The notes below the pieces were generated by a model. It was not told the DNA's origin and searched no databases. It worked only from the letters and a program-made list of their open reading frames with translations. Shown here one piece after another: positions 12,332 through 21,018 of a stretch of 64,000 nucleotides of DNA. Each line of letters begins with the position of its first letter. Position 1 is the stretch's first letter. Made by a program: the position numbers and the translations under genes. Origin of the DNA: Archangium lansingense (lineage in GTDB: Bacteria > Myxococcota > Myxococcia > Myxococcales > Myxococcaceae). Location: the NCBI RefSeq assembly GCF_026626635.1, contig NZ_JAPNKA010000001.1:868001-932000 (forward strand), given 5' to 3'.

Positions 12332-12844
12332 ATGACAAAACGCACGTTCGAGGATTCCAGGCAGGAAGGCGGCCTTCACCACCGGCTGGCTCAGCTCGCC
12401 GGCGAGTGGGAGGGAACGACGAAGACGTGGTTCGAGCCGGACAAGCTCGCGGACGAGTCGCCCTGGCGCGGGACGATCCGCCCCGTGGTGGGAGGGCGGT
12501 TCGTGATGCACGAGTACGAGGGCTCGATGCAGGGCAAGCCGCTCTCCGGGGTGGCCATCTACGGCTACCACGTGGACTCGGACCGCTTCGAGATGGCCTG
12601 GGTGGACAGCTTCCACACCGGCACGAGCATCCTGTTCTCCAAGGCGGCGAACGAGAGCCGGGGCTACAACGTCCTGACCAGCTACGAGGCTCCATCCGGG
12701 CCGCCCTGGGGATGGCGGACGGAGATTCAGCAGCCCGAGCCGGACCGGCTGATCATCACGCACTACAACATCATCCCCGACAACACCATCCCCGGCGGCC
12801 TGGAGGCCAAGGCCGTGGAGACGGTGTATCGGCGGAAGCGCTGA
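12332..12844 (+). CDS. DUF1579 family protein
   Basis: The 170-residue soluble protein has the features of DUF1579: LAGEWEGTTKTWFEP near the start, GGRFVMHEYEG in the middle and GYHVDSDRFEMAWVDSFH, forming a predicted beta-barrel of lipocalin-like strands. Function unknown. It sits between the divergent decarboxylase and the kynurenine operon and may just be a neighbour. Confidence 0.8.
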   Translation: MTKRTFEDSRQEGGLHHRLAQLAGEWEGTTKTWFEPDKLADESPWRGTIRPVVGGRFVMHEYEGSMQGKPLSGVAIYGYHVDSDRFEMAWVDSFHTGTSILFSKAANESRGYNVLTSYEAPSGPPWGWRTEIQQPEPDRLIITHYNIIPDNTIPGGLEAKAVETVYRRKR

Positions 12845-12870
12845 GCCGCGGTTGTTCTCCTCACGGGGAA

Positions 12871-12897
12871 GGCTCCACTGCTGAACGTCGTGGAGCC
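12871..12897 (+). terminator. Stem-loop after DUF1579 gene
   Basis: A perfect 8-bp inverted repeat, GGCTCCAC and GTGGAGCC, separated by 11 bases lies between the DUF1579 stop and the kynurenine operon start. No T-run follows, so termination is only a suggestion. It could also be a leader hairpin for the operon. Confidence 0.4.
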
Positions 12898-12967
12898 TCC
12901 ACCCCGGTGGCCGCGGCATGAGGCCCGTGGTATTCCCCGCCCCGGCCGGACAGAGGAGGGTTCACGC

Positions 12968-14410
12968 ATGGAGAAGGTCCTCAATTACATCGGCGGTGAG
13001 CTGGTTTCCCCGAGCTCCCAGCGCTGGTTCGACAAGCCAGACCCCTCCACCGGAGAGCCCTCCGTGCAGGTGCCGGACTCGGATGAGAAGGACATCCAGC
13101 GGGCCGTAGAGGCCGCTCGGAACGCCTTCCCAGCCTGGGCCGCCACCCCGGCGGCCGAGCGGGCCCGATTGCTGCGCCGCGTCGCGGACACGCTGCGTAC
13201 CCGGCTGGATGCTTTCGCCCGCGCCGAGGCCATCGACACCGGCAAGCCGCTGAAGCTGGCCTCCACGGTGGACATCCCTCGGAGCATCCACAACTTCGAG
13301 TTCTTCGCGGACGCGGTAACGCAGTTCTCCTCCGAGGCCCACGTCATGGACGGCGGGGCCATCAACTACACGCTGCGCTCGCCCCTGGGCGTGGTGGGGT
13401 GCATCTCCCCGTGGAACCTGCCGCTGTACCTGCTCACCTGGAAGCTCGCGCCCGCGCTGGCCATCGGTAACTGCGTGGTGGCCAAGCCCTCCGAGGTGAC
13501 GCCCATGACGGCGTACCTGCTCGCTCAGGTATGCCGCGAGGTGGGCCTGCCTCCCGGCGTGCTCAACATCGTCCACGGCTACGGCGCCAAGGTGGGCGCT
13601 GCGATGAGCAGCCACCCGGACATCAGCGCCATCTCCTTCACCGGCAGCACGCGCACGGGTGCGGAGATTGCCCGCACCGCCGCGCCGCTCTTCAAGAAGC
13701 TCTCGCTGGAGATGGGCGGGAAGAATCCCAACGTCATCTTCGCCGACTGCGACTTCGACGAGGCGCTGGCCACCACGGTGCGCTCGTCCTTCTCCAACCA
13801 GGGTCAAATCTGTCTCTGCGGCTCGCGCATCTTCGTGCAGGCGCCCATCTACGAGCGCTTCAAGGCAGCGCTGGTGGAGCGCACGCGGGCCCTGAAGGTG
13901 GGAGATCCGCTGGAGCCGACGACGGACCAGGGCGCGCTGGTGTCCCCGCAGCACTTCGAGAAGGTGATGGGCTGCATCGAGGTGGCTCGCAAGGAAGGGG
14001 GCCGCATCCTCACCGGAGGCAAGCGTGTGGAGGTGCCGGGGCGCTGCCGCAACGGCTGGTTCGTGGAGCCCACGCTCATCGAGGGCCTGGGCCACGCGTG
14101 TAGCACCAACCAGGAAGAGATTTTTGGCCCGGTGGCCACGCTCGTGCCCTTCGAGACGGAGGATGAGGTGCTCGCCTGGGCCAACAGCACGCGCTACGGG
14201 CTGGCGGCGAGCGTGTGGACGCGCGACGTGAGCCGGGCGCACCGCTTCGCGGCGAAGCTGGAGAGCGGCATCGTCTGGGTGAACTGCTGGATGCTGCGCG
14301 ACCTGCGCACGCCGTTCGGCGGAGTGAAGGACTCGGGCGTGGGGCGCGAGGGCGGCTGGGATGCGCTGCGCTTCTTCACCGAGCCCAAGAACGTGTGCGT
14401 GAAGATATGA
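12968..14410 (+). CDS. 2-aminomuconate-6-semialdehyde dehydrogenase (aldehyde dehydrogenase)
   Basis: The 480-residue aldehyde dehydrogenase has the NAD site GSTRTGAEI, the general base in LEMGGKNP and the catalytic Cys in QGQICLC (Cys282). Context assigns it to oxidation of 2-aminomuconate semialdehyde (or the hydroxymuconate analogue) with NAD+. The start at 12968 follows GAGGAGG. It is the first gene of a tightly packed operon whose members overlap by 4-23 bp. The gene order (AMSDH, deaminase, HAO, ACMSD, kynureninase, KMO) runs opposite to the order of the reactions. Confidence 0.9.
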   Translation: MEKVLNYIGGELVSPSSQRWFDKPDPSTGEPSVQVPDSDEKDIQRAVEAARNAFPAWAATPAAERARLLRRVADTLRTRLDAFARAEAIDTGKPLKLASTVDIPRSIHNFEFFADAVTQFSSEAHVMDGGAINYTLRSPLGVVGCISPWNLPLYLLTWKLAPALAIGNCVVAKPSEVTPMTAYLLAQVCREVGLPPGVLNIVHGYGAKVGAAMSSHPDISAISFTGSTRTGAEIARTAAPLFKKLSLEMGGKNPNVIFADCDFDEALATTVRSSFSNQGQICLCGSRIFVQAPIYERFKAALVERTRALKVGDPLEPTTDQGALVSPQHFEKVMGCIEVARKEGGRILTGGKRVEVPGRCRNGWFVEPTLIEGLGHACSTNQEEIFGPVATLVPFETEDEVLAWANSTRYGLAASVWTRDVSRAHRFAAKLESGIVWVNCWMLRDLRTPFGGVKDSGVGREGGWDALRFFTEPKNVCVKI

Positions 14411-14838
14411 GCAACCACGAGCGAGTCGATTCTCAGAAGGCCCCGGAGCCGGTGGGCCTCTATCCCCACGCCCGGCGCGTGGGCAACCTGCTGTTCCTCT
14501 CTGGCGTGGGTCCGCGCGAGCGCGGGAGCAAGAAGATTCCCGGCGTCGAGCTGGATGCCCAGGGCAACATCGTCTCGTACGACCTGGAGACGCAGTGCCA
14601 CTCGGTGTTCCGCAACGTGCGCTACATCCTGGAGGAGGCGGGCTCCTCGTGGGACCGGCTGGTGGACGTGACGGTGTACCTCACGGACATGAAGAAGGAC
14701 TTCCCCACGTACAACCGCCTGTGGGCCGAGTACTTCAAGGACGTGCCCACTCCGCCGTGCCGGACGACGCTCGGCATCACCGCGTTGCCCACGCCCATCG
14801 CTATTGAGCTGAAGTGCATCGCCACCATCGGGGATTGA
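14407..14838 (+). CDS. 2-aminomuconate deaminase, RidA/YjgF family
   Basis: The 143-residue RidA-family protein has [15 protein letters not shown], the pattern [20 protein letters not shown] and the C-terminal substrate Arg in PPCRTTLGI. It starts within the stop of the dehydrogenase (ATGA). Its operon position between the dehydrogenase and 3-hydroxyanthranilate dioxygenase supports 2-aminomuconate deaminase (NbaF-like), releasing ammonia to give 4-oxalocrotonate, rather than a general RidA imine deaminase. Confidence 0.85.
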   Translation: MSNHERVDSQKAPEPVGLYPHARRVGNLLFLSGVGPRERGSKKIPGVELDAQGNIVSYDLETQCHSVFRNVRYILEEAGSSWDRLVDVTVYLTDMKKDFPTYNRLWAEYFKDVPTPPCRTTLGITALPTPIAIELKCIATIGD

Positions 14839-14839
14839 G

Positions 14840-15364
14840 ATGAGCCGACTGCAGCCCCTCAACTTCAAGAAGTGGATTGAAGAGCATCGCCACCTGCTCA
14901 AGCCCCCCGTGGGCAACCAGATGGTGTGGCAGGACCGGGACTTCATCGTGATGGTGGTGGGCGGGCCCAACTCGCGCACCGACTTCCACATCGACGCGAG
15001 CGAGGAGTTCTTCTACCAGCTGGAGGGAGACATCAACCTGCGCGTCATGGAGGACGGCAAGCCCCAGGACATCCCCATCCGCGAGGGGGAGATCTTCCTG
15101 CTGCCGCCCCTGGTGCCGCACTCGCCGCAGCGGCCGGCGGGGACGGTGGGCCTCGTCATCGAGCGCAAGCGTCGCGAGGGCGAGCTGGATGGCTTCGCGT
15201 GGTTCTGCCCCCAGTGCAACACCAAGCTGTATGACGAGTTCCTTCAGGTCACGAACATCGTCACCCAACTCCCGCCCATCTTCGAGCGGTTCTACGGCAA
15301 CCCGGAGCGCTGCACCTGCAAGCAGTGCGGCTTCCAGGTGACTCGCGAGAAGCGCAAGGCATGA
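14840..15364 (+). CDS. nbaC: 3-hydroxyanthranilate 3,4-dioxygenase
   Basis: The 174-residue cupin dioxygenase opens the ring of 3-hydroxyanthranilate to 2-amino-3-carboxymuconate semialdehyde. Iron ligands are visible as His50, Glu56 ([10 protein letters not shown]) and His94 (PPLVPHSPQ). The bacterial-type C-terminal rubredoxin-like metal site is present as two CxxC pairs (Cys123/126 and Cys160/163). Length and motifs match the bacterial enzyme well. It begins one base after the deaminase stop and overlaps the next gene by four bases. Confidence 0.95.
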   Translation: MSRLQPLNFKKWIEEHRHLLKPPVGNQMVWQDRDFIVMVVGGPNSRTDFHIDASEEFFYQLEGDINLRVMEDGKPQDIPIREGEIFLLPPLVPHSPQRPAGTVGLVIERKRREGELDGFAWFCPQCNTKLYDEFLQVTNIVTQLPPIFERFYGNPERCTCKQCGFQVTREKRKA

Positions 15365-16374
15365 AGATCGACATCCATACGCACCTGCTGCCGCCCGAGC
15401 TGCCGCGCTTCGCCGAGCGCTACGGCTATGGCGGCTTCATCACGTTGGAGCACCATGCCCCGTGCCGGGCCCGCATGGTGCGCGATGACGGGAAGTTCTT
15501 CCGGGAGATTGAGAGCAATTGCTGGGACCCGGTGAAGCGCATCGAGGAGTGTGATGCGCACGGCGTCAGCGTGCAGGTGCTGTCCACCGTGCCGGTGATG
15601 TTCGGCTACTGGACGAAGCCGGAGCACGGGTTGGACCTCTCGCGCTTCCTCAACGATCAGCTGGCCTCGGTGGTGAAGGCGCATCCGAAGCGCTTCGTGG
15701 GTCTGGGCACGGTGCCCTTGCAGTCTCCGGAGCTGGCCGTGCGCGAGCTGGAGCGCTGCGTGCGCGAGCTGGGCATGGCGGGCGTGCAGGTGGGCTCGCA
15801 TGTCAACGGCCTCAACCTGGGCGAGCCGGAGCTGTTCCCCTTCTTCGAGGCCGCGGCTGACCTGGGCGCCGCCATCTTCGTGCACCCCTGGGACATGCTG
15901 GGCGAGGCGCGGATGAAGAAGTACTGGATGCCCTGGCTGGTGGGCATGCCCGCCGAGGTGGCGCTGGCCATCTGCTCGCTCCTCTTCTCGGGCACGCTGG
16001 AGAAGCTGCCGAAGCTGCGGCTTGCCTTCGCGCACGGCGGCGGTGCCTTCCCGGGCACCTTCGGTCGCATCGAGCACGGCTTCCAGGTGCGGCCAGACCT
16101 GCTCGCCGTGGACAACCCCACGCCCCCGCGCGAGTACCTGGGCCGCTTCTGGGTGGACTCGCTGGTTCACGACCCGGACATGCTGCGCTTCATCGTGCGG
16201 CTGTTCGGCCCGGACAAGGTGGCGCTCGGCAGTGACTATCCGTTCCCGCTCGGCGAGGACCGGCCGGGCACGCTGGTGGAGTCCCTCGCGGAATTCGACG
16301 CCGCCACCCGGGAGAAGTTGTTGTTCCGTAACGCGCTCGAGTGGCTCGGACGCTCGTATGAGGAGTTCAGGTAG
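15361..16374 (+). CDS. nbaD: 2-amino-3-carboxymuconate-6-semialdehyde decarboxylase
   Basis: The 337-residue amidohydrolase-superfamily decarboxylase (ACMSD) has zinc ligands in MKIDIHTHL (His6, His8), in IFVHPWDM and in GSDYPFP, plus AFAHGGG. It takes the unstable dioxygenase product to 2-aminomuconate semialdehyde, diverting flux from quinolinate/NAD synthesis to catabolism. The ATG at 15361 overlaps the upstream TGA; a start 12 codons earlier lies inside the dioxygenase gene and is less natural. Confidence 0.95.
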   Translation: MKIDIHTHLLPPELPRFAERYGYGGFITLEHHAPCRARMVRDDGKFFREIESNCWDPVKRIEECDAHGVSVQVLSTVPVMFGYWTKPEHGLDLSRFLNDQLASVVKAHPKRFVGLGTVPLQSPELAVRELERCVRELGMAGVQVGSHVNGLNLGEPELFPFFEAAADLGAAIFVHPWDMLGEARMKKYWMPWLVGMPAEVALAICSLLFSGTLEKLPKLRLAFAHGGGAFPGTFGRIEHGFQVRPDLLAVDNPTPPREYLGRFWVDSLVHDPDMLRFIVRLFGPDKVALGSDYPFPLGEDRPGTLVESLAEFDAATREKLLFRNALEWLGRSYEEFR

Positions 16375-17655
16375 ATGAGCAGCGAAGGCGTGCGGTTCGA
16401 GGCCAGTGAGGAGTTCGCCCGGCGCATGGACGCGGAGGACCCGCTGCGCCACTTCCGGGACGAGTTCCTCTTCCCCCTCCACCATGGCGAGCAGTCCATC
16501 TACCTGGTGGGCAACTCGCTGGGGCTCCAGCCGCGCAAGGCGAAGCCCTATGTGGTGGAAGCGTTGGAGGACTGGGAGAAGCTGGGCGTGGAGGGCCACT
16601 TCGCCGCCAGGCACTCGTGGATGCCCTACCATGAGCTGCTCACCGAGCAGACGGCGCGGTTGGTGGGCGCGCAGCCGCTCGAGGTGGTGGTGATGAACAC
16701 CCTCTCGGTGAACCTGCACCTGATGATGGTGTCCTTCTACCAGCCCACGCGCGAGCGCTCGAAGATCCTCATGGAGGCCGGGGCCTTCCCCTCGGACCAG
16801 TATGCGGTGGCCTCGCAGGTGCGCTTCCACGGCTACAGCCCCGAGCGGGACATCCTCCGCCTCACGCCGCGCCCCGGTGAGGAGACGCTGCGCACCGAGG
16901 ACATCCTCGAGACAATTGAGCGGCACGGGCGGGAGATCGCCCTGGTGATGCTGGGCAACGTGAACTACCTCACGGGCCAGGCCTTCGACATGGCGGCCAT
17001 CACCCGGGCCGCGCACCGGCACGGCTGCCGGGTGGGCTTCGACCTGGCGCACGGCGCGGGCAATCTCCTGCTGTCGCTGCACGACACCGGGCCGGACTTC
17101 GCGGTGTGGTGCTCGTACAAGTACCTCAACGGCGGCCCAGGCACGCTGGGCGGCGTCTTCGTCCACGAGCGCCACGCGCGTAACAACGCGCTGCCGCGCT
17201 TCGAGGGCTGGTGGGGTCACAACAAGCAGACGCGCTTCCAGATGGGGCCGGACTTCGACTCCATTCCGGGCGCCGAGGGCTGGCAGTTGTCCAACCCGCC
17301 CATCTTTCAGATGGCGGCGCTGCGCGCGTCCATGGAGCTCTTCGACCGCGCCACCATGCCGGCCCTGCGCCGCAAGAGCGACCTGCTCACCGGCTACCTG
17401 GAGTTCCTCCTGGACCGGCTCCCGCCCGGCTTCGTGCGCATCATCACGCCGAGGGACCCGAAGCAGCGGGGCGCCCACTTGTCGCTGCGCTTCAGCAAGG
17501 AGCCCCGGAAGCTGCTCGAGAAGCTTACGGCGCAGGGTGTCGTCTGCGACTTCCGTTCACCGGACATCATCCGCGCGGCTCCGGCTCCGCTCTACAACAG
17601 CTTCCTTGACGTATACCGCTTCGCGGGGGTTCTCGAAGGGCATGCACGAGATTGA
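16375..17655 (+). CDS. kynU: Kynureninase
   Basis: The 426-residue PLP enzyme cleaves (3-hydroxy)kynurenine to (3-hydroxy)anthranilate and alanine. The PLP Lys is in WCSYKYLNGGPG (about 248), preceded by GFDLAHGAGN with the conserved Asp. NSLGLQPR and RFEGWWGHN are also family marks. It starts directly after the ACMSD stop and its 3' end overlaps the kmo start by 14 bp. Confidence 0.96.
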   Translation: MSSEGVRFEASEEFARRMDAEDPLRHFRDEFLFPLHHGEQSIYLVGNSLGLQPRKAKPYVVEALEDWEKLGVEGHFAARHSWMPYHELLTEQTARLVGAQPLEVVVMNTLSVNLHLMMVSFYQPTRERSKILMEAGAFPSDQYAVASQVRFHGYSPERDILRLTPRPGEETLRTEDILETIERHGREIALVMLGNVNYLTGQAFDMAAITRAAHRHGCRVGFDLAHGAGNLLLSLHDTGPDFAVWCSYKYLNGGPGTLGGVFVHERHARNNALPRFEGWWGHNKQTRFQMGPDFDSIPGAEGWQLSNPPIFQMAALRASMELFDRATMPALRRKSDLLTGYLEFLLDRLPPGFVRIITPRDPKQRGAHLSLRFSKEPRKLLEKLTAQGVVCDFRSPDIIRAAPAPLYNSFLDVYRFAGVLEGHARD

Positions 17656-19039
17656 CCAGACCGGACGCGTGACGGTGGTGGGGGCGGGCCTGGTGGGCTC
17701 GCTCCTGGCGATGTATCTGGCGAAGCGCGGCTTCCAGGTGGATGTCCTGGAGCGGCGCCCGGACATGCGGCGCGAGGAGATTGGCGCTGGCCGCTCCATC
17801 AACCTCGCCATCTCCACTCGCGGGCTTCACGCCCTGCGGCAGGTGGGGCTGGAGGAGGAGGCGCTGCGCCACGCCATTCCCATGCGCGGGCGCATGATTC
17901 ATTCGCCCTCGGGCGAGCTGGCCTATCAGGCGTACGGGAAGGACGAGTCCCAGGCCATCAACAGCCTGTCTCGCGCGTGGTTGAACAAGTTCCTGATGTC
18001 TCGGGCGGAAGCCACGGGCCGGGTGCGCATCGAGTTCAAGCAGCGCGTACAGCACGCGGACTTCCAGAAGGGCGTGCTCGAGGTGGTGGACGAGTCGAGC
18101 GGCAGCACGCGCGAGGTGCGCACCCCGGTGATGTTCGGCACGGACGGCTCGGGCTCGGCGGTGCGGCGCGAGCTGACGCTGCTGCCGGGACATGGCTCGG
18201 CTCAGGAGCAGCTCAGCCACGGGTACAAGGAGCTGACGATTCACGCGGGCCCGGGTGGTGCGTTCCAGATGGAGAAGCACGCTCTGCACATCTGGCCGCG
18301 CGGCTCGTACATGCTGATTGCCCTGCCGAACGAGGATGGCAGCTTCACCTGCACGCTGTTCCTGCCCTTCCAGGGGCCGGTGAGCTTCGAGTCATTGCAG
18401 ACGCCGGCGCAGGTGAAGGCCTTCTTCGAGCAGCAGTTCCCGGACGCGCTGGCGCTGATTCCGGACCTGGTGCACGACTTCTTCCAGAACCCCACCGGGA
18501 CGATGGTGACGGTGAAGAGCGCTCCGTGGCACGTGGACGGCAAGGCGCTGCTGCTGGGAGACGCGGCGCACGCCATCGTGCCTTTCTTCGGGCAGGGGAT
18601 GAACTGCGGCTTCGAGGACTGCGTGGTGCTGGAGGAGTGCCTCGGGCGGCACACGCGGTGGCAGGACGCCTTCGAGGAGCTCTTCCGGCTGCGCAAGGCG
18701 AACGCGGATGCCATCGCGGACATGGCGGTGGAGAACTTCGTGGAGATGCGGGACAAGACGGCGGACCCGCGCTTCCTGCTCGAGAAGGCCGTGGAGAAGG
18801 TGTTGCTCAATGCCTTCCCGGGCCAGTTCTTGAGCCGCTACACGCTGGTGAGCTTCAGCCGTGTGCCGTACCGTCTGGCGTACGAGGTGGGAGCCATCGC
18901 GGGCGGCATCGTCGCCGAGCTGTGCGCGGGCCTCACCCGGGCGGAAGACGTGGACCTGCAACGGGCCCGCACGCTCATCCACGAGCGGCTGGTGCCCTTC
19001 GTGAAGGAGCATTCGGATGGATTTGGGCTTGCGAGGTAG
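17642..19039 (+). CDS. kmo: Kynurenine 3-monooxygenase
   Basis: The 465-residue FAD aromatic hydroxylase has the dinucleotide motif VVGAGLVGSLLA at the N terminus, the RSINLAISTRG loop typical of KMO, and the second FAD motif GDAAHAIVPFFGQGMNCGFED. It hydroxylates kynurenine with NADPH and oxygen. The hydrophobic C-terminal part may help membrane association as in mitochondrial KMO. The start at 17642 was chosen because the upstream extension lies inside kynU in another frame. It overlaps the next gene by 23 bp. Confidence 0.96.
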   Translation: MHEIDQTGRVTVVGAGLVGSLLAMYLAKRGFQVDVLERRPDMRREEIGAGRSINLAISTRGLHALRQVGLEEEALRHAIPMRGRMIHSPSGELAYQAYGKDESQAINSLSRAWLNKFLMSRAEATGRVRIEFKQRVQHADFQKGVLEVVDESSGSTREVRTPVMFGTDGSGSAVRRELTLLPGHGSAQEQLSHGYKELTIHAGPGGAFQMEKHALHIWPRGSYMLIALPNEDGSFTCTLFLPFQGPVSFESLQTPAQVKAFFEQQFPDALALIPDLVHDFFQNPTGTMVTVKSAPWHVDGKALLLGDAAHAIVPFFGQGMNCGFEDCVVLEECLGRHTRWQDAFEELFRLRKANADAIADMAVENFVEMRDKTADPRFLLEKAVEKVLLNAFPGQFLSRYTLVSFSRVPYRLAYEVGAIAGGIVAELCAGLTRAEDVDLQRARTLIHERLVPFVKEHSDGFGLAR

Positions 19040-19754
19040 GAGGGCGCTGGTGCTGGGCGCCTCGGCAGGACTGGGGTACGGCATCGCCGCGCAGTTGGTG
19101 AAGGAAGGGGCGCGGGTGGCCATCTGCTCGCGCGATGAGGCACGCATCCGCGATGCCGCTCAGCGCATGGGCGCCGAGTTCGGCGTGACGGCGGACCTGA
19201 CGAAGCCGGGCACGACGAAGGAGCTGGTGGAGAAGGTCGCCGGGGCGATGGGGGGCGTGGACATCCTCGTGGTGAACACGGGAGGGCCGCCCAAGGGGAG
19301 CATCGAGAAGCTCACCACCGAGCAGTGGCAGGAGGGCTTCCAGAGCCTGTGGATGAGCGTGGTGGAGGGGCTCCAGGCGGCGCTGCCAGGGATGAAGGAG
19401 CGGCGCTGGGGCCGCATCATCCTGGTGACGTCGGTGGCCGCGCGCGAGGCGATGCCGCTGCTGACTGTCTCCAACGGGTTGCGGGCGGGGCTCCTGGGAC
19501 TGGTGAAGACGGTAAGCAACGAGGTGGCCGAGCACGGCATCACCATCAACGGCGTGCTGCCGGGCTACCACGCGACGGAGCGCCTCAAGGAACTCGGCGT
19601 TCCCGAGGACAAGATTACGTCGCAGATTCCCGCGCGCCGCCTGGGCAAGCCCGAGGAACTGGGAGCACTGGTGACGTTCCTCGCCTCGGAGCAGGCGGGC
19701 TACATCACCGGCCAGTCCGTCGTCATCGACGGCGGCTGGATGCGCGGGTTCTGA
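19017..19754 (+). CDS. SDR-family protein with substituted catalytic Tyr/Lys
   Basis: The 245-residue Rossmann protein of the short-chain dehydrogenase superfamily has LVLGASAGLGYGIA, NTGGPP in place of NNAG, and GQSVVIDGG near the C terminus. At the position of the YxxxK catalytic pair it reads SNGLR, so Tyr is Ser and Lys is Arg. This fits the SDR subgroup that lacks the usual tetrad (BKR-like SDR-like) rather than a normal 3-oxoacyl reductase. It is the last operon gene. Its role in kynurenine catabolism is unknown; binding without redox chemistry, or altered chemistry, are both possible. Confidence 0.85.
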   Translation: MDLGLRGRRALVLGASAGLGYGIAAQLVKEGARVAICSRDEARIRDAAQRMGAEFGVTADLTKPGTTKELVEKVAGAMGGVDILVVNTGGPPKGSIEKLTTEQWQEGFQSLWMSVVEGLQAALPGMKERRWGRIILVTSVAAREAMPLLTVSNGLRAGLLGLVKTVSNEVAEHGITINGVLPGYHATERLKELGVPEDKITSQIPARRLGKPEELGALVTFLASEQAGYITGQSVVIDGGWMRGF

Positions 19755-19765
19755 TTAGCAGATGC

Positions 19766-19791
19766 CCTCGCCCTGTTTGAAGGGCGGGGGC
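19766..19791 (+). terminator. Hairpin after the kynurenine operon
   Basis: About 15 bases after the SDR stop, CGCCCT-GTTTGA-AGGGCG forms a GC-rich stem extended on both sides. It is followed by GGGGG rather than T, so it is a terminator candidate only. The following bases up to about 19890 hold no supported gene. Confidence 0.5.
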
Positions 19792-19890
19792 ACCGTGGTG
19801 CAACCCTGGGGCGGACTGTCGAGGCCCCCGCGCTGCCCTCCACGTCGCCGCGAAGGACCCGCCAAAGCTCATGGGGCATCCGGGGGGGCC

Positions 19891-20271
19891 TTACTCGGAG
19901 ACTGGCGGCCCGAGTTCTTCTGGAAGCGGCGTCCGAAGAAAACTCAGTCCCCTCGGCAACTGGATCACTTGGAAGCCCTGGCCCGCGATGCTGACGAGCT
20001 CTCCGTCGGTTGCCTTTCCGCTGGATAGCCATTCATCGGCTTCCTTCTGCGTCGCGAACACATGAGAAACCTTGACCTTGAACTCAGGGTCAAAGAACTC
20101 TTGATAGTATTTTAGGAAGTCGTCCAGCTTCCTGATGCGCCGGACATAGAGCAGCGAAATCGCTGCAAGCTGGATTGTCGCCTCCTCTTTTGAACCCGCC
20201 TGATACATCTTGCTCGCGGCGTCCAAGGTTCCAAGAGCGTCATCCATTTCAAAGTCTTTGATATGTGCCAC
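19891..20271 (-). CDS. Hypothetical protein, possible orphan immunity protein
   Basis: The 126-residue soluble protein starts with a helical half (MAHIKDFEMDDALG start, acidic and alanine-rich) and ends in beta-rich sequence with GELVSIAGQGFQVIQLP. The start is GTG. It lies directly downstream of a remnant whose C-terminal tail resembles those of myxobacterial polymorphic-toxin-associated proteins. Local base composition is less GC-rich than the neighbours. Position after a broken toxin-like gene suggests a surviving immunity gene; that is an inference from context only. Confidence 0.6.
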   Translation of the reverse strand: MAHIKDFEMDDALGTLDAASKMYQAGSKEEATIQLAAISLLYVRRIRKLDDFLKYYQEFFDPEFKVKVSHVFATQKEADEWLSSGKATDGELVSIAGQGFQVIQLPRGLSFLRTPLPEELGPPVSE

Positions 20272-20294
20272 TTCAGCACTGAGCCTTTACTGGC

Positions 20295-20468
20295 CTAGAG
20301 AGCAATGGGCGCCAGAATCAGCGCACCAGAGCCACCTGTTGCAACGACGAAGGCGGCGCCAGCAACCAAGACGATGGTTCCAACGGCCACCTCGGTCTGA
20401 TGGTTTCGTAGCCAGCCGAGCGCCGCGTCGATGTTCGAGAAATGCCGATCCTTTTTCCTCTCCCGTTC
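20295..20468 (-). pseudogene. Membrane-anchor tail in frame behind a stop codon
   Basis: Immediately after the TGA at 20469-20471 the same frame stays open for 57 codons. They encode a polar linker, then IDAALGWLRNHQTEVAVGT, then a hydrophobic stretch ending in GGSGALILAPIAL. There is no start codon in it. This kind of hydrophobic tail is common at the C terminus of myxobacterial secreted or toxin-related proteins. The lipoprotein gene may therefore have been shortened by a nonsense mutation, or this is what remains of a deleted neighbour. Confidence 0.6.
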
Positions 20469-20987
20469 TCAACGAAATTCATCGACAATGTAGACCCCCG
20501 TTCGGGAAAATTCGAGCAGTGCATTTCCAGGGCGCGAACCCGGTTTCTTCAAGAGCCCACCGCGACCCAGACGGGCGACGGCACAGATTGGAACTGTCTC
20601 ACCGTCAGGAGGGCGTGCCTCGTAGTACCGGATGACGACGTTGGGCCCTCCCGTCCAGATCTGCCCGTACAGCCGGGTCACAGGGGGAAAAGGCCCCAAG
20701 TCTTCGGTCAAGTAGCTCTCCACTGGACCGTCGTTGAGCGAAACAGGGCTCTGGCCGCTCTGGTTGGCGTCGATTTCCGCGGTGGAGCTATCCCCAGGCC
20801 GGAGTTGAAGGTACCTCATGGCCTCGAGAGCCTTGTCCGGGCACTTCTGCGGTCCGGGGCTTCCGTCCGGTCGCATGGAAACACCAGACCCCGTGCAACC
20901 GAGACCCAGGCACGACGCGAGGGCAATGGCCGAAACGAACGTTGCATTATTTGGGTACATGGGAGGGTTCTTGCTCTTCGCATTCAT
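20469..20987 (-). CDS. Myxobacterial lipoprotein of unknown function
   Basis: The 172-residue protein has a signal peptide with lipobox LGLGC (after MNAKSKNPPMYPNN). The mature part contains CPDKALEAMRYLQLRPGDS, then predicted strands with TRLYGQIWTGGPNVVIRYYEA, and a conserved-looking Cys in VPICAVARLG. The ATG at 20987 puts the signal peptide at the N terminus; upstream sequence in frame is not protein-like. It follows the DUF2381 gene by 31 bp and is probably co-transcribed. The stop codon falls within a longer open frame. Confidence 0.7.
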   Translation of the reverse strand: MNAKSKNPPMYPNNATFVSAIALASCLGLGCTGSGVSMRPDGSPGPQKCPDKALEAMRYLQLRPGDSSTAEIDANQSGQSPVSLNDGPVESYLTEDLGPFPPVTRLYGQIWTGGPNVVIRYYEARPPDGETVPICAVARLGRGGLLKKPGSRPGNALLEFSRTGVYIVDEFR

Positions 20988-21018
20988 GCTTGCCAGGCCA
21001 GAAATCAGGGGGGATGAA

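Noticed and set aside
15292..17478. Long minus-strand open frame (728 codons) opposite the HAO, ACMSD and kynureninase genes
   Set aside because: It is antisense to three recognisable enzymes; the His/Arg/Ala-rich translation with no domain is what high third-position GC produces.
19017..19754. Ordinary 3-oxoacyl-ACP reductase
   Set aside because: The catalytic YxxxK is replaced by SNGLR and the operon is catabolic.
19700..20032. Minus-strand frame behind the kynurenine operon
   Set aside because: No signal, domain or ribosome site; it overlaps the SDR end and the hypothetical gene in other frames. A short frame ending in FKQGEGIC looks gene-like but has no start and was not called.
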